Positions 26,503-35,136 of a stretch of DNA of 64,000 nt are shown one piece after another. The notes under the pieces were generated by a model, which worked only from the letters and a program-made list of their open reading frames with translations, made no database searches and had not been told where the DNA came from. The number at the start of each line of letters is the position of its first letter. Within the stretch, counting starts at the first letter, position 1. The position numbers and the translations under genes were made by a program. Where the stretch lies: positions 3,125,001-3,189,000 of the forward strand of contig NZ_CP042818.1 of NCBI RefSeq assembly GCF_008153345.1, in the 5' to 3' direction. The DNA is from Treponema phagedenis (GTDB lineage: Bacteria > Spirochaetota > Spirochaetia > Treponematales > Treponemataceae).

Positions 26503-27053
26503 TTATGTTCTTCCATTGGGTTGCCTGTATTGCCGGCATTTTTATTACCAAAACCCTTATTGCCGCCGTGTAAAAGGCCCCTAACTGACGGAATGCAGCG
26601 GTTAACGCGTTTGCAATAATCTTGATACTCTTCGCCGTACTGCTGTAAAAGCCATTTTTCTTCCGTGTATTTCATTAGAAGAGTAAGATACAAGAAAAAA
26701 ATCGGCGGCAAGAGCAAAAGATACCAATTGCAAAACAAAAGCAGCACACCCGTGCACACAAATAAAAATGCCGAATAAATAGGATTACGCACAATGCGAT
26801 ACACGCCGTCCGTTACCAATTTGTTCGCAATAATATTTGCATCAATCTTTGAAAAAAATACCGCCGCAATCCAAAGTGCGATTCCAATCCCGATAAAACA
26901 AATCCCGGCAATTACGCACGGCACTATAAGCGGTATTTTTCCTCCGGCAATAATCCCTAAACAAGTGAAAAGGCCGCCTGCCGCTGTAATAAGTATAATA
27001 CTTATTACATAAAGCGGCCCGACACCAAGTAATGGTAAGTGATTTTTTTGCAT
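26499..27053 (-). CDS. Membrane methyltransferase of the isoprenylcysteine carboxyl methyltransferase (ICMT/PEMT) type
   Basis: The ATG at 27053 lies five bases after the stop of the S-component gene, and the start is well placed for coupled translation. The 184-residue product has about four membrane helices and the family's C-terminal core: VTDGVYRIVRNPIYSAFLF (near 89), then KYTEEKWLLQQYGEEYQDYCKRVNRCIPSV with the E-E-x-L-x-x-x-F/Y-G-E-E-Y pattern of the SAM-binding region. ICMT-like enzymes methylate lipid-linked or hydrophobic substrates. Its place between the S and T genes of a transporter suggests a job linked to the imported compound, but this is inference. A glycine- and asparagine-rich tail follows the core. 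Confidence 0.75.
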   Translation of the reverse strand: MQKNHLPLLGVGPLYVISIILITAAGGLFTCLGIIAGGKIPLIVPCVIAGICFIGIGIALWIAAVFFSKIDANIIANKLVTDGVYRIVRNPIYSAFLFVCTGVLLLFCNWYLLLLPPIFFLYLTLLMKYTEEKWLLQQYGEEYQDYCKRVNRCIPSVRGLLHGGNKGFGNKNAGNTGNPMEEHK

Positions 27054-27058
27054 CTGTT

Positions 27059-27676
27059 TTATACAAGACCTGCTTTTTGAAAATGCTTTTTTAAAACCTT
27101 TGCACCTAAAAGTCCGCCGAGTATCCCGCCAATACATGAGGTAACGTAAAGCATGGGAATAACCCATATCGGAAGACTTGTAAGCTGGATTGCATATTCG
27201 GTGCCCATCATTTTTTCGGTTAAGGCATAGTATTGATCTTTTAAAATAAAAATTTGCCAAAAAGGTCCTACGAACCACAACGACATAATGGCGTAACCTG
27301 CAATGCTACCCTTAATTGTTTTATACCCTAAAAACTTGCGCACCAACTCCGCAATCGCCGCAACAATGAGTGAGTGTATTGCTACAACAGGCGTATGACC
27401 CAACACTGTTGTTAAAACACCGGGCAATGCGGCAAAAATAAAAAGACCAAATGGCTTTTGTATTTTTGCAAGCAAAAACATGCCGAGAATTCCTAAAACT
27501 AAACTCGCCGTAAAAGGATAAGCCAAATATGTTACAACTAAAATTCCCAGCGGAGTGCCAACAATAAATAATGCAACAAAATAAATTACTGTAAATATTC
27601 CGATATTTACAAAATCCTTTAACACAAGACCTGTTTTTTCAACAGGTTTATTGTTCTGTAAATTTGTTTCTTCCAT
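27059..27676 (-). CDS. ECF transporter S component, MptD family
   Basis: The 205-residue protein has an N-terminal cytosolic stretch (EKTGLVLKDFVNIGIFTVIY) and about five membrane helices with KFLGYKTIKGSIAGYAIMSLWFVGP in the middle (seen as two shorter motifs, VRKFLGYKTIKG and AIMSLWFVGP). This order is that of the MptD family of putative ECF substrate-binding components, whose ligands are not well known. A GGAGGAA site precedes the ATG by 10 bases. It heads the four-gene operon S, methyltransferase, T, fused ATPase. Confidence 0.8.
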   Translation of the reverse strand: MEETNLQNNKPVEKTGLVLKDFVNIGIFTVIYFVALFIVGTPLGILVVTYLAYPFTASLVLGILGMFLLAKIQKPFGLFIFAALPGVLTTVLGHTPVVAIHSLIVAAIAELVRKFLGYKTIKGSIAGYAIMSLWFVGPFWQIFILKDQYYALTEKMMGTEYAIQLTSLPIWVIPMLYVTSCIGGILGGLLGAKVLKKHFQKAGLV

Positions 27677-27699
27677 AAAATAAAGTTCCTCCGATGCTT

Positions 27700-27728
27700 A
27701 TGTTAACTATAGTTTACATGAGTGTCAA
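27700..27728 (-). promoter_or_regulatory. Promoter with overlapping palindrome for the ECF operon
   Basis: On the minus strand, TTGACA (27728-27723) and TAACAT (27705-27700) are 17 bases apart. A near-perfect palindrome, GTTAACTATAGTTTAC (27702-27717), lies across the spacer and the -10 box, which is a good place for a repressor. Confidence 0.55.
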
Positions 27729-28391
27729 GAAGAGAGTGTGTGCTTGTATTAAAAAATTCACCTTTTATTTTCTTTAATTGTTTAACGCTCTCTACTTATA
27801 TCCGACAAGAGCATCAATAATATCGGTGGAGCTGAGGTTCTAAACAAAAATCGATGCATTAAAAGCATAATTTTTTTCAAGTGCGTGTAAAACTCGTAGG
27901 TTGATTTTTGACATGGATAGCAAAATCAGCCGGTACGGACGACTGCGATTGTTTACGCAGCTGTAACGGTTTGCCTGCCTTTATCAAAGAATGCAGGGGA
28001 AATGAGATGACTTAAAAATCTATTTGAGATTTCAAAAGAATATTACGCTGTCAAACTGCTGCGCTCATTTTGAGCATGTTTTTTTTACTGTGCCGGACTA
28101 AAGACAAAACAGACATTTTAGGGTAGAATAATTTTGACTGTATGCGATACGCGGAATAAAGCTAGTATAGCGTTTTGTAATTAACTTCCTGTTATAAAAA
28201 TTGGAGTATCAACAATAAGAGGCTGCGGATTTAAGCATTACTATGGTAAATTGCTCACCGTTGCGCCGTGTCGGACTCTTTTTTATAAAATTTTTGACGA
28301 TTCAAATAAGATGTACTAAGAACAGATTAAATTATTAAAAAACGTTATAGTAGTTTGCTCTAACCACAGCATACATGGAGGAAAAATAAGT
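27729..28391. repeat. Intergenic stretch ending in a full M element
   Basis: From 27729 to about 27850 nothing is recognised. A degenerate hairpin around 27900-27935 (TGATTTTTGAC, ATGGAT, GCAAAATCA) looks like an old H cassette. A complete M element follows (28166-28349), described separately. Confidence 0.5.
28166..28349. mobile_element. MITE-like element (M family), full copy
   Basis: The left end reads TATAGCGTTTTGTAATTAAC, and the right end read inward is TATAACGTTTTTTAATAATT. The 184-bp element has the modules CTGCGGATTTAAGCATTAC, TATGGTAAATTGCTCACCG and CGTGTCGGACTCTTTTTTAT in the same order as the copy at 1718. TATAG follows both ends. It lies about 40 bases upstream of the aminotransferase start, so it may supply or disturb that promoter. 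Confidence 0.75.
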
Positions 28392-29555
28392 ATGAAAAAC
28401 AGAACGGTTCCTTTTTTTAAGCCCTCATTTACAACCGAAGAAGAAGAGGCGGTTTGCCGCGTGTTGCGCTCGGGCTGGCTTACAACGGCAAAAGAAGCGC
28501 TTGATTTTGAAAAAGAATTCGCGGATTTTGTCGGGGCAAAGCATGCGCTTGCGGTGAATTCAGCGACAAGCGGGCTGCTTCTTTCCATGCATGCGGCGGG
28601 TATTACCGCAGGCACAAAAATATTGACCAGCCCTTATACTTTTATATCCACCGCGACAACTGCCTTGCATCTTGGCGGCGGTATTGTGTATGCGGATATT
28701 GAACCGGATTCGTATAATATCAGCCCCGAACAAATAGAAGAAAAGCTCAAACGTGACCCGCAGATAAAAGCGATTGTGCCTATTCATATTGCGGGGAATG
28801 TGTGTAATATGCGGGAAATAAATCGGCTTGCCAAGCAGTACGGGGTTGCCGTAATAGAAGATGCCGCTCATTCATTTCCTTCAAAGACAGCGCAGGGTTA
28901 TGCCGGTACCTTAGGCACTCTGGGCGTTTTTTCCTTTTATGCAACCAAGACTATAACTACCGGAGAGGGGGGCATGGTGTGTACAAATGATGATGCACTT
29001 GCAAAAAGAATCTCGGTGCTTCGCTCTCACGGTATTAACCGGACAATTTGGGATCGCTATACGGATAGCAAAGCTTCTTGGGTGTATGATGTGAGCGACC
29101 TTGGTTGGAAGTGTAATCTTCCCGATATTCTTGCCGCAATTGGCAGAGTGCAGTTGCGGAAAGCGGAAAGTTTTTTCCAAAAGCGAAAAGCTATTGCCGA
29201 ACAATTCAACAAAGCTTTTTCTCAATATGATTTTTTGCAAACGCCGCCCGACGGGGACGGAAACGCATGGCATTTATATCTTTTGCGCCTTGTGCCTGAA
29301 AAAATTTCCGTAACGCGGGAAGCTTTTGCGCAAGCTTTGCAGGAAAAAGGCTTGGGGATTTCGGTTCATTTTATACCTCATTTTGAATTTACCTATATAA
29401 AAGAACAGCTCGGCGTGCAGGCAAAAGACTTCCCGCAGGCGGCGGCAAAATACGCAAATACCATAACCTTGCCGTTTTGGCCTGATATGAGCGATGAAGA
29501 TATTGCCTATGTGATTGATACGGTTATTCAAACAGGAAAGGAATTTGCGCGATAA
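28392..29555 (+). CDS. DegT/DnrJ/EryC1/StrS-family aminotransferase
   Basis: The 387-residue PLP enzyme starts behind GGAGGAAAA. It has the family motifs PFFKPSFTTEEEEAV, LRSGWLTTA (near 26), AVNSATSGLLLSM (near 53), VIEDAAHSFPSK (near 157) and FYATKTITTGEGGM (near 183), where the lysine binds PLP. These enzymes aminate keto-sugars during surface polysaccharide or glycan synthesis. No other glycan genes are adjacent, so the sugar is unknown. A complete M element lies just upstream. Confidence 0.88.
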   Translation: MKNRTVPFFKPSFTTEEEEAVCRVLRSGWLTTAKEALDFEKEFADFVGAKHALAVNSATSGLLLSMHAAGITAGTKILTSPYTFISTATTALHLGGGIVYADIEPDSYNISPEQIEEKLKRDPQIKAIVPIHIAGNVCNMREINRLAKQYGVAVIEDAAHSFPSKTAQGYAGTLGTLGVFSFYATKTITTGEGGMVCTNDDALAKRISVLRSHGINRTIWDRYTDSKASWVYDVSDLGWKCNLPDILAAIGRVQLRKAESFFQKRKAIAEQFNKAFSQYDFLQTPPDGDGNAWHLYLLRLVPEKISVTREAFAQALQEKGLGISVHFIPHFEFTYIKEQLGVQAKDFPQAAAKYANTITLPFWPDMSDEDIAYVIDTVIQTGKEFAR

Positions 29556-29629
29556 TGTTCCGTTCGATTCTTATACGATTTTTTACTATTGTTTACTCTT
29601 TTAGTATTGCTCACTCTTAAGGAAGAAAA

Positions 29630-31690
29630 ATGAAAAAGTTTGTTTCCGATATTCATTTTGAAAACGAGTATTTTTCTCTGCTTATCAGATCTCCTATAGC
29701 GGAAGGAGTGTTGCTCGGCATTGATGTGCCGGAATTGCCTGAAAACTGTTTTTTTTATTCGGCGAAAGATGTTCCCGGAATCAATAAAATTGAAGTTTTC
29801 GGTTCTTCTATTCCCATATTCGCGGGGCCGGAGCTTAATTATAAAGGAGAGTCGATAGGAATTCTTGTCGGGAATAATCTTAAAACTTTGTACGATGTTT
29901 CAAAACAATTTGTTATTCGTGCACAAAGTACGCCAACCGAAGAATTTGAAAAACCGATAGACTTTTTTGATTATCCGAAATTTGCCCATGAAAGCCGTTC
30001 ATACAATAATGCTGACGGAATCCTGGATTCTGCGGATACAATAATATACTCTTCTACCGTATTTGAACCGCAATATCATTATTTTGCAGAACTGCCGATT
30101 GTCAAAGCTTGTCCCGGCAATAAAACACTCTCAGTATATGCAAGTTCTCAGTGGGCTGCTCATGTAAAAAAGTCTGTGAGCGAAGCTCTTAAAATGCCCG
30201 AAAAAAATATAGACTTTTTTTCACAAGCCGAAGGAGAAGCTCTGGATGGAAAAATCTGGTTTCCAAGCTTAATGGCGGCTCAAGTTGCAGTTGCCGCGTG
30301 GCTATCGGGGAAGCCTGTTAGCTTAGGTCTTTCTTTAAAAGAGTATTATGCATTTGCCCCCAAAACTCCAAAAATAATTATCCAACATAAAACCGCTCTT
30401 TCAAAAAACAATGAGATCGAGGCCATGCGCACCTTTATACTGATAGAGGCGGGTGCGTATAGTCCGTTGATAAAAATAATGATTTCACAGATGCTTGCTG
30501 CTGCAAATGCCGACTATTTTATTCCCGCCTATACTATAGAAGCCATTGCGGTAAAATCAAACGACGGGATGACTGATATTTTTAACGGCTGGGGCGGTGC
30601 GTATGTAAACAATGCGCTGGAAAAACATATCAACGAAATCTGTTCTCAGCTCAATGTGATGCCTGATGAATGGCGACTAAAAAACATGCAACATGCAGCT
30701 GTCAAACAATATCAAAATGCCAAAGCGAGTGCCGCTTCTGTTTTTTCCGACCTTCTAAAAACAGTATGTCAAAACTCCGATTTTTATCGAAAATACAATG
30801 TGTATAATTTTTTAAATTCTAAACGAGAAAAAAGGGATCCTCATGCTTGGAGAGGAACGGGTATTGCAATAGGGTTTCAATATAACGGAGTACAAGCGAT
30901 TATCGATGAAGGCTTTACCTATGCAGTAGAAATAACCTTAGATACAAATAGTAAAATATACGTAAAAACCGATACTATTTCCGAAACAATGCAAAAAATT
31001 CTTAAAAAAGATATTGCAAAAAAATTGAGTGTTGAAGAAAATACTATTGTTTTTGAAGAAAAAGAAGCCTCTGCCGCTTCATTGATGACCGCTTCTGCGG
31101 AAATAATTATTATTCCCGACCTTATCGACAAATGTGTAAAAACAATTCAAGGACAGCGTTTTAGAAAACCTTTACCGATAACCGTACAAAAAAGATACAG
31201 AAAACCGCGTCGCGCAAAAACAAAAGACCAGGCGAAAGATGAGTCCTTTCTTTCAAAAACACCTGCAGCCTGTGCAATAGAACTCGAAATGGATCCTGTG
31301 TGCCAAGACATACAAGTAAAGGGAGTTTGGCTTGCTTGTATGCCCGGCGCGCTATATTCAAAACGGGCTGCTTTAACGGAAATTCATAAAAATATAATCA
31401 CAGCGCTTTCAAAAGTGAATTCCGAAATTATTAGAAAAAAGACAGGAGTTATGCAAAACAATTCTATTATAAATGCAAAGGATATTCCGCCAATACATAT
31501 TTACTTGCTTGAAAGTCAAAGCAAACCGCTTGGGACAAATATGATTGCCGAAGGAATTATTCATGCAGCCTATCTTTCCGCTCTAAGCCAAGTTTTAATA
31601 AATACGGAAAATCACTTAATAATCGCTCCGTCGCTTACGTCAAATGCTGACAACAACGAGCCGCTGGAGGAAACGGAAAATGAGAATTAA
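29630..31690 (+). CDS. Xanthine-dehydrogenase-family molybdopterin-subunit-like protein, divergent
   Basis: The 686-residue product follows AAGGAAG. Its order resembles the molybdenum-cofactor subunit of xanthine dehydrogenases: an AAGHB-like opening (to about 100), then EPQYHYFAELPIVKACPGNK, SSQWAAHVKKSVSEAL, LSGKPVSLGLSLKEYY, FNGWGGAYVNNALEKHINEI and PDEWRLKNM. The usual GGGFGGK-type motif is replaced by QAEGEALDGKIW, and the C-terminal active-site region reads ESQSKPLGTNMIAEGIIHAA. It is shorter than typical members and strongly diverged, so its ability to bind the cofactor is uncertain. Two more subunits follow with overlapping ends. Confidence 0.75.
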   Translation: MKKFVSDIHFENEYFSLLIRSPIAEGVLLGIDVPELPENCFFYSAKDVPGINKIEVFGSSIPIFAGPELNYKGESIGILVGNNLKTLYDVSKQFVIRAQSTPTEEFEKPIDFFDYPKFAHESRSYNNADGILDSADTIIYSSTVFEPQYHYFAELPIVKACPGNKTLSVYASSQWAAHVKKSVSEALKMPEKNIDFFSQAEGEALDGKIWFPSLMAAQVAVAAWLSGKPVSLGLSLKEYYAFAPKTPKIIIQHKTALSKNNEIEAMRTFILIEAGAYSPLIKIMISQMLAAANADYFIPAYTIEAIAVKSNDGMTDIFNGWGGAYVNNALEKHINEICSQLNVMPDEWRLKNMQHAAVKQYQNAKASAASVFSDLLKTVCQNSDFYRKYNVYNFLNSKREKRDPHAWRGTGIAIGFQYNGVQAIIDEGFTYAVEITLDTNSKIYVKTDTISETMQKILKKDIAKKLSVEENTIVFEEKEASAASLMTASAEIIIIPDLIDKCVKTIQGQRFRKPLPITVQKRYRKPRRAKTKDQAKDESFLSKTPAACAIELEMDPVCQDIQVKGVWLACMPGALYSKRAALTEIHKNIITALSKVNSEIIRKKTGVMQNNSIINAKDIPPIHIYLLESQSKPLGTNMIAEGIIHAAYLSALSQVLINTENHLIIAPSLTSNADNNEPLEETENEN

Positions 31691-32147
31691 CTTTAAACTA
31701 AACGGAACAGAAATTCAAATGGATGCGAATCCGCATGAGCGGCTTTCAGATGTCTTGCGGCGAGAGTTTAATATTCTATCGGTGAAAGAATCATATCCGT
31801 ACGGAGAAAACGGTTCTTCCACAATTATACTTGACGGAAAAGCCGTTCCCGCTTGCATGGTTCCCATTTTTTTAGCGGCGAACACGGAAATTATTACCCT
31901 GGAATACTTTCAAACACAAAATGAATATAAAGAGATTATAAATGCTTTTAAACAAGCCGGTGTTTCTCTTTGCGGATATTGCAACACCGGAAAAATTCTT
32001 ACCATTTATACCTTACTACAACAAAATGCGTATCCAAGCGAAGAGGAAATAAAAGATGCGCTTTCAGGCATTGTCTGCAGATGCACATGCATGGATGATA
32101 TTATCTCTGCAGTTAAAAGAATAAAACCGCAACGCAAAAAGAGATGA
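31680..32147 (+). CDS. Xanthine-dehydrogenase-family iron-sulfur subunit lacking most ligands of the first cluster
   Basis: The ATG at 31680 follows CTGGAGGAAACGG and overlaps the preceding gene by 11 bases. The 155-residue protein has the two-domain plan of these small subunits. The C-terminal helical domain keeps its cluster cysteines (C98 and C101 in LCGYCNTGK, C133 and C135 in IVCRCTC). In the N-terminal plant-type ferredoxin domain the expected cysteines read as Y39, N44 and S47 in KESYPYGENGSSTIILDG, with only C59 kept. One of the two 2Fe-2S clusters is therefore probably missing, which would break the usual electron path. Confidence 0.8.
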   Translation: MRINFKLNGTEIQMDANPHERLSDVLRREFNILSVKESYPYGENGSSTIILDGKAVPACMVPIFLAANTEIITLEYFQTQNEYKEIINAFKQAGVSLCGYCNTGKILTIYTLLQQNAYPSEEEIKDALSGIVCRCTCMDDIISAVKRIKPQRKKR

Positions 32148-32986
32148 AAAATATGGACAAAACTTCAACAATCTACCTGCCGCGAACAATGGCGGAACTT
32201 CAAAGCATTATTAAAAATATTTCTAACATACACGCAATTGGCGGCGGAACTGAATTTTTACGTAAACAATATCGAAAAAACCTCTATTTCCCTGAAAGAA
32301 TTGCGGTATTAAAAAACATCCCCGAGTTGAAATCAATTTCTAAAACGGAAAGAACAATTGACTTTGGGGCAGCCGCTTCTCTGCAATCAATTGTTGATTT
32401 GGGAGAGAAAAACATTCCGCAAGCGCTTTACGAGGCGCTTATATACTGTGCAAACCCTGCTATCAGAAACTTAGCCACAATTGGCGGCAATATTGCAAAA
32501 CTGCGGCCACAATCCTCTACGCTCGCAGTTCTTGCATCTTTAGATGCAAAAATTGAAATACGCACGGCTGCCGAAACTCTCTGGCTACCGATTATTCGTT
32601 TTGCAGACCCAAAGTTCACCGATTTGCGATCAAAAAATCACATTATTACCAAAATTCGTATTTCATCCGAGCCTTGGGACTATGTATTTTATAAAAGGAT
32701 TGGTGGAACTGTCATTTCAAAGAACTCCGCATCTTTTATCTTCCTTGTTCGCCTCCAAAAAAATATTATATACGAAATGCGGCTTATTTTTTCAAATAAT
32801 AAATTTATTAAAAACAAAGAGTTCAACAATCTTTTTATCGGAAGAACGGTTCCTATTTCCGAAAGAGACATCACCGTACTTATTGAAAAATGCACAGAGT
32901 TTTTTCCGGAAAATACTTTTCAAAACAATTATTTAAAAAACTGCTTTTTCAACCTCATTGAAGATTGTTTGTATAAATTAATCTAG
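32144..32986 (+). CDS. Xanthine-dehydrogenase-family FAD-binding subunit
   Basis: The 280-residue product begins at an ATGA overlap with the previous gene. It has the FAD-binding loops HAIGGGTEFLRKQY (near 30) and NLATIGGNIAKLRPQS (near 110), and IDFGAAASLQSI between them, as in CoxM/XdhB-like subunits. The C-terminal CO-dehydrogenase-flavoprotein-like domain is present but lysine- and asparagine-rich. With the two upstream genes it makes a large, small and medium subunit set in one operon. Confidence 0.82.
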   Translation: MKNMDKTSTIYLPRTMAELQSIIKNISNIHAIGGGTEFLRKQYRKNLYFPERIAVLKNIPELKSISKTERTIDFGAAASLQSIVDLGEKNIPQALYEALIYCANPAIRNLATIGGNIAKLRPQSSTLAVLASLDAKIEIRTAAETLWLPIIRFADPKFTDLRSKNHIITKIRISSEPWDYVFYKRIGGTVISKNSASFIFLVRLQKNIIYEMRLIFSNNKFIKNKEFNNLFIGRTVPISERDITVLIEKCTEFFPENTFQNNYLKNCFFNLIEDCLYKLI

Positions 32987-33714
32987 ACTTGCGATACAAT
33001 ATAATAAAAAGAGTCCAACGGTTTGGTTTTGACGTCCATGTCAAAACCAAACTTGCGAGTTTTAAAGCTTTGTAAATTACTTTGCTTTAAAACGTCGCTG
33101 CTGCGTGGAACCACCGCCGTCCGTGGCGGTTCTGAGTTTTTGACGTCCATGTCAAAAACTAAACCTGCGAGTTTTAAAGCTTTACAAATAGTCTTGCTTT
33201 AAAACGTCGTTTCTGTTTGGAACCACGGGCGTCCGTGCCCGTTCTGATTTTTGCCATCCGTGGCAAAATGAAACCTATGAGTTTGAAAACTCCTATTTAT
33301 ATAGCTGTGGTAGTTTTCAAACTCAATTCTGCTTGGAACCACGGGCATCCGTGCCCGTTCTGAATGTAATGTTTGCTATTCCTGTTTACAGTGGCTGCGA
33401 GTTTAAAAGCTTCAATTTTATAATTTTGTATTGATGCTTTTGAACATCGTTTGAATTTGTTCTGATTTTGACAACGGTGAGCAATTTACCACAGTAATAG
33501 GCATAGACACGGCTTTTACCTGAAATACTTTTTTACCCTAAGCGAGTTACACACGGTAAGAAGCGCCAAACCAATATCGGCGAAAACTATAAGCCCAAAG
33601 CCCCACAATGCCGATTGCTCCCTGCTCTCCTTTGAATGCCTTTTTTACCTGCTGTGCGCACCTGCGAGTTTTAAAAGCACTTTAAAACGGAATAATATAA
33701 TTGTTACCTACGGC
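32987..33714. repeat. Intergenic stretch with a long H-cassette cluster
   Basis: The cluster runs from about 33006 to 33490. It opens with AAAAAGAGTCCAACGG and contains GGTTTGGTTTTGAC-GTCCAT-GTCAAAACCAAAC, ACCGCC-GTCCGT-GGCGGT, GTTTTTGAC-GTCCAT-GTCAAAAAC, ACGGGC-GTCCGT-GCCCGT, TTTTGCC-ATCCGT-GGCAAAA, GAGTTTGAAAACT with AGTTTTCAAACTC, and ACGGGC-ATCCGT-GCCCGT. No gene is seen; 33500-33714 holds nothing recognisable. Confidence 0.75.
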
Positions 33715-34641
33715 TTAATCTTCATACGCTATCGGAATAACCATTCTATCTTTTGAAAGAATCGTTGCGGGAAAAACTTCTTGTGCATCCTTTAATATCT
33801 TTTTTAACTCATAGTCGGTGTAGCGCGGACTATAATGAATAAGCGCCATTTTTTTGACTTCCGCATCTTTGGCAATTTTTGCAGCCTGCGTGCAGGTCAT
33901 ATGCTTTTTTTCGGCAGCATCTTTTTCCATGCCTTTTTCAAACATTCCCTCACAGACAAAAAAATCCGAATGCTTTACCTCTTCTGCAATTGACGGCAAA
34001 TACTTTGTATCCGTAACAAAACTGAACTTTCTGCCTTTGCGCGCCGCTCCCATTACCTGAGCTGGCGATACTTCTTTGCCATCCGCGGAAAGCACCGTTT
34101 CGCCGGATTGCAACTTTGACCATAACGGCCCGCAGGGGACATTCAGTTGCTGTGCCGCCTCGGGATTAAAAATTCCCGGACGCGGGAATTCCTCAAGCGT
34201 ATATCCTAAACAAGGTTTCGTATGGTCAAGCCAAAATGCGCGCACATGAAAATCTTCCTGCTCGTACACAACACCCGGCTCGGTAATCTCTTTTATAATA
34301 ATTTCATAATTGATATACATATCCAACACACGGCGGCTTGTTTCAACATACTCCGCAATTTTCGGCGGACCGATAATATACAACGGATCATCCCGGTCTA
34401 CTTGCGACGACAGCATAAGCAAGCCGGGCAAACCGGTTACATGATCTGCATGAGTGTGGCTGATAAAAATAACATTGATTTTTTTCCACCGAAGATTAAG
34501 CCGCCGCAAAGAAACTTGTGTTCCCTCTCCCGCGTCAAACAAAAAAAGGTCGCCCTCGCGACGTAACAACACCGATGTAAGATGCCTATATGGCAAAGGC
34601 ATCATACCACCGCAACCTAAAATAAAAGCTTCAAGATTCAT
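33715..34641 (-). CDS. rnz: Ribonuclease Z
   Basis: The 308-residue metallo-beta-lactamase-fold enzyme has the zinc motif FISHTHADHVTGLPGLL with H62, H64, D66 and H67, a further histidine in FWLDHTKPCLGYTLEE (near 140), FVTDTKYLP (aspartate near 213) and LIHYSPRY (near 270). These match the tRNA 3'-processing endonuclease RNase Z, which removes 3' trailers from precursor tRNAs. The length is usual for the family. Repeat-rich DNA lies on both sides, so it is likely a single-gene unit. Confidence 0.92.
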   Translation of the reverse strand: MNLEAFILGCGGMMPLPYRHLTSVLLRREGDLFLFDAGEGTQVSLRRLNLRWKKINVIFISHTHADHVTGLPGLLMLSSQVDRDDPLYIIGPPKIAEYVETSRRVLDMYINYEIIIKEITEPGVVYEQEDFHVRAFWLDHTKPCLGYTLEEFPRPGIFNPEAAQQLNVPCGPLWSKLQSGETVLSADGKEVSPAQVMGAARKGRKFSFVTDTKYLPSIAEEVKHSDFFVCEGMFEKGMEKDAAEKKHMTCTQAAKIAKDAEVKKMALIHYSPRYTDYELKKILKDAQEVFPATILSKDRMVIPIAYED

Positions 34642-35136
34642 TCGGCTTTACTATACCTAAAACAAGCATTTTTTTCAAGCCGGAAATCTCTTGGCTTAAA
34701 ACAAAAGCATGCGAAGAAAAAATTGTACATTCAAAAAACAGTTTCCGATTTTGATTTTACACTTGCCACTTAGCTTTATATAGATACAAATTATTCGGGC
34801 GTTCCCCTTCGCACGGTGTTTTTAGTTTTTGGTTAACACCGCGCGGAGGGGCGGCGTACTACGGGCTCCGGCTATCGCCTGCGGCTCTTTTTGCGCTATT
34901 TTAGGCGCGCAAAAAGGATCCGGCTTCGCACTTTTGACAAAGTGCTCGCCGCCCTCCGTCCGCCTAACGCAGTTCTCTATCACGCAAACTCTACGGTAAT
35001 CCGTATATTCGGTTATAGTTAAAACTAAAAAATCTTTCTTTCAAATTTTAACTTTATATTTATCAATCCGATTTTAACGGATACCGTCAACTAAACAGGG
35101 ATTCAAAGTAGCGCTGTCGGCTTGTGGTTTTATCAG
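34642..35136. repeat. Intergenic stretch with an R-family repeat
   Basis: The R element spans about 34838-34975. Its outer arms GGAGGGGCGGCG and CGCCGCCCTCCG pair, and inside are TTTTTGCGC paired with GCGCAAAAA and the hairpin GCACTTTTGACAAAGTGC. The core words GGATCCGGCTTCGC and TGCGGCTCTTTTTGCGC occur in the three other copies (about 10170-10325, 38712-38815 and 49860-49975). The remainder holds no gene. Confidence 0.7.
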
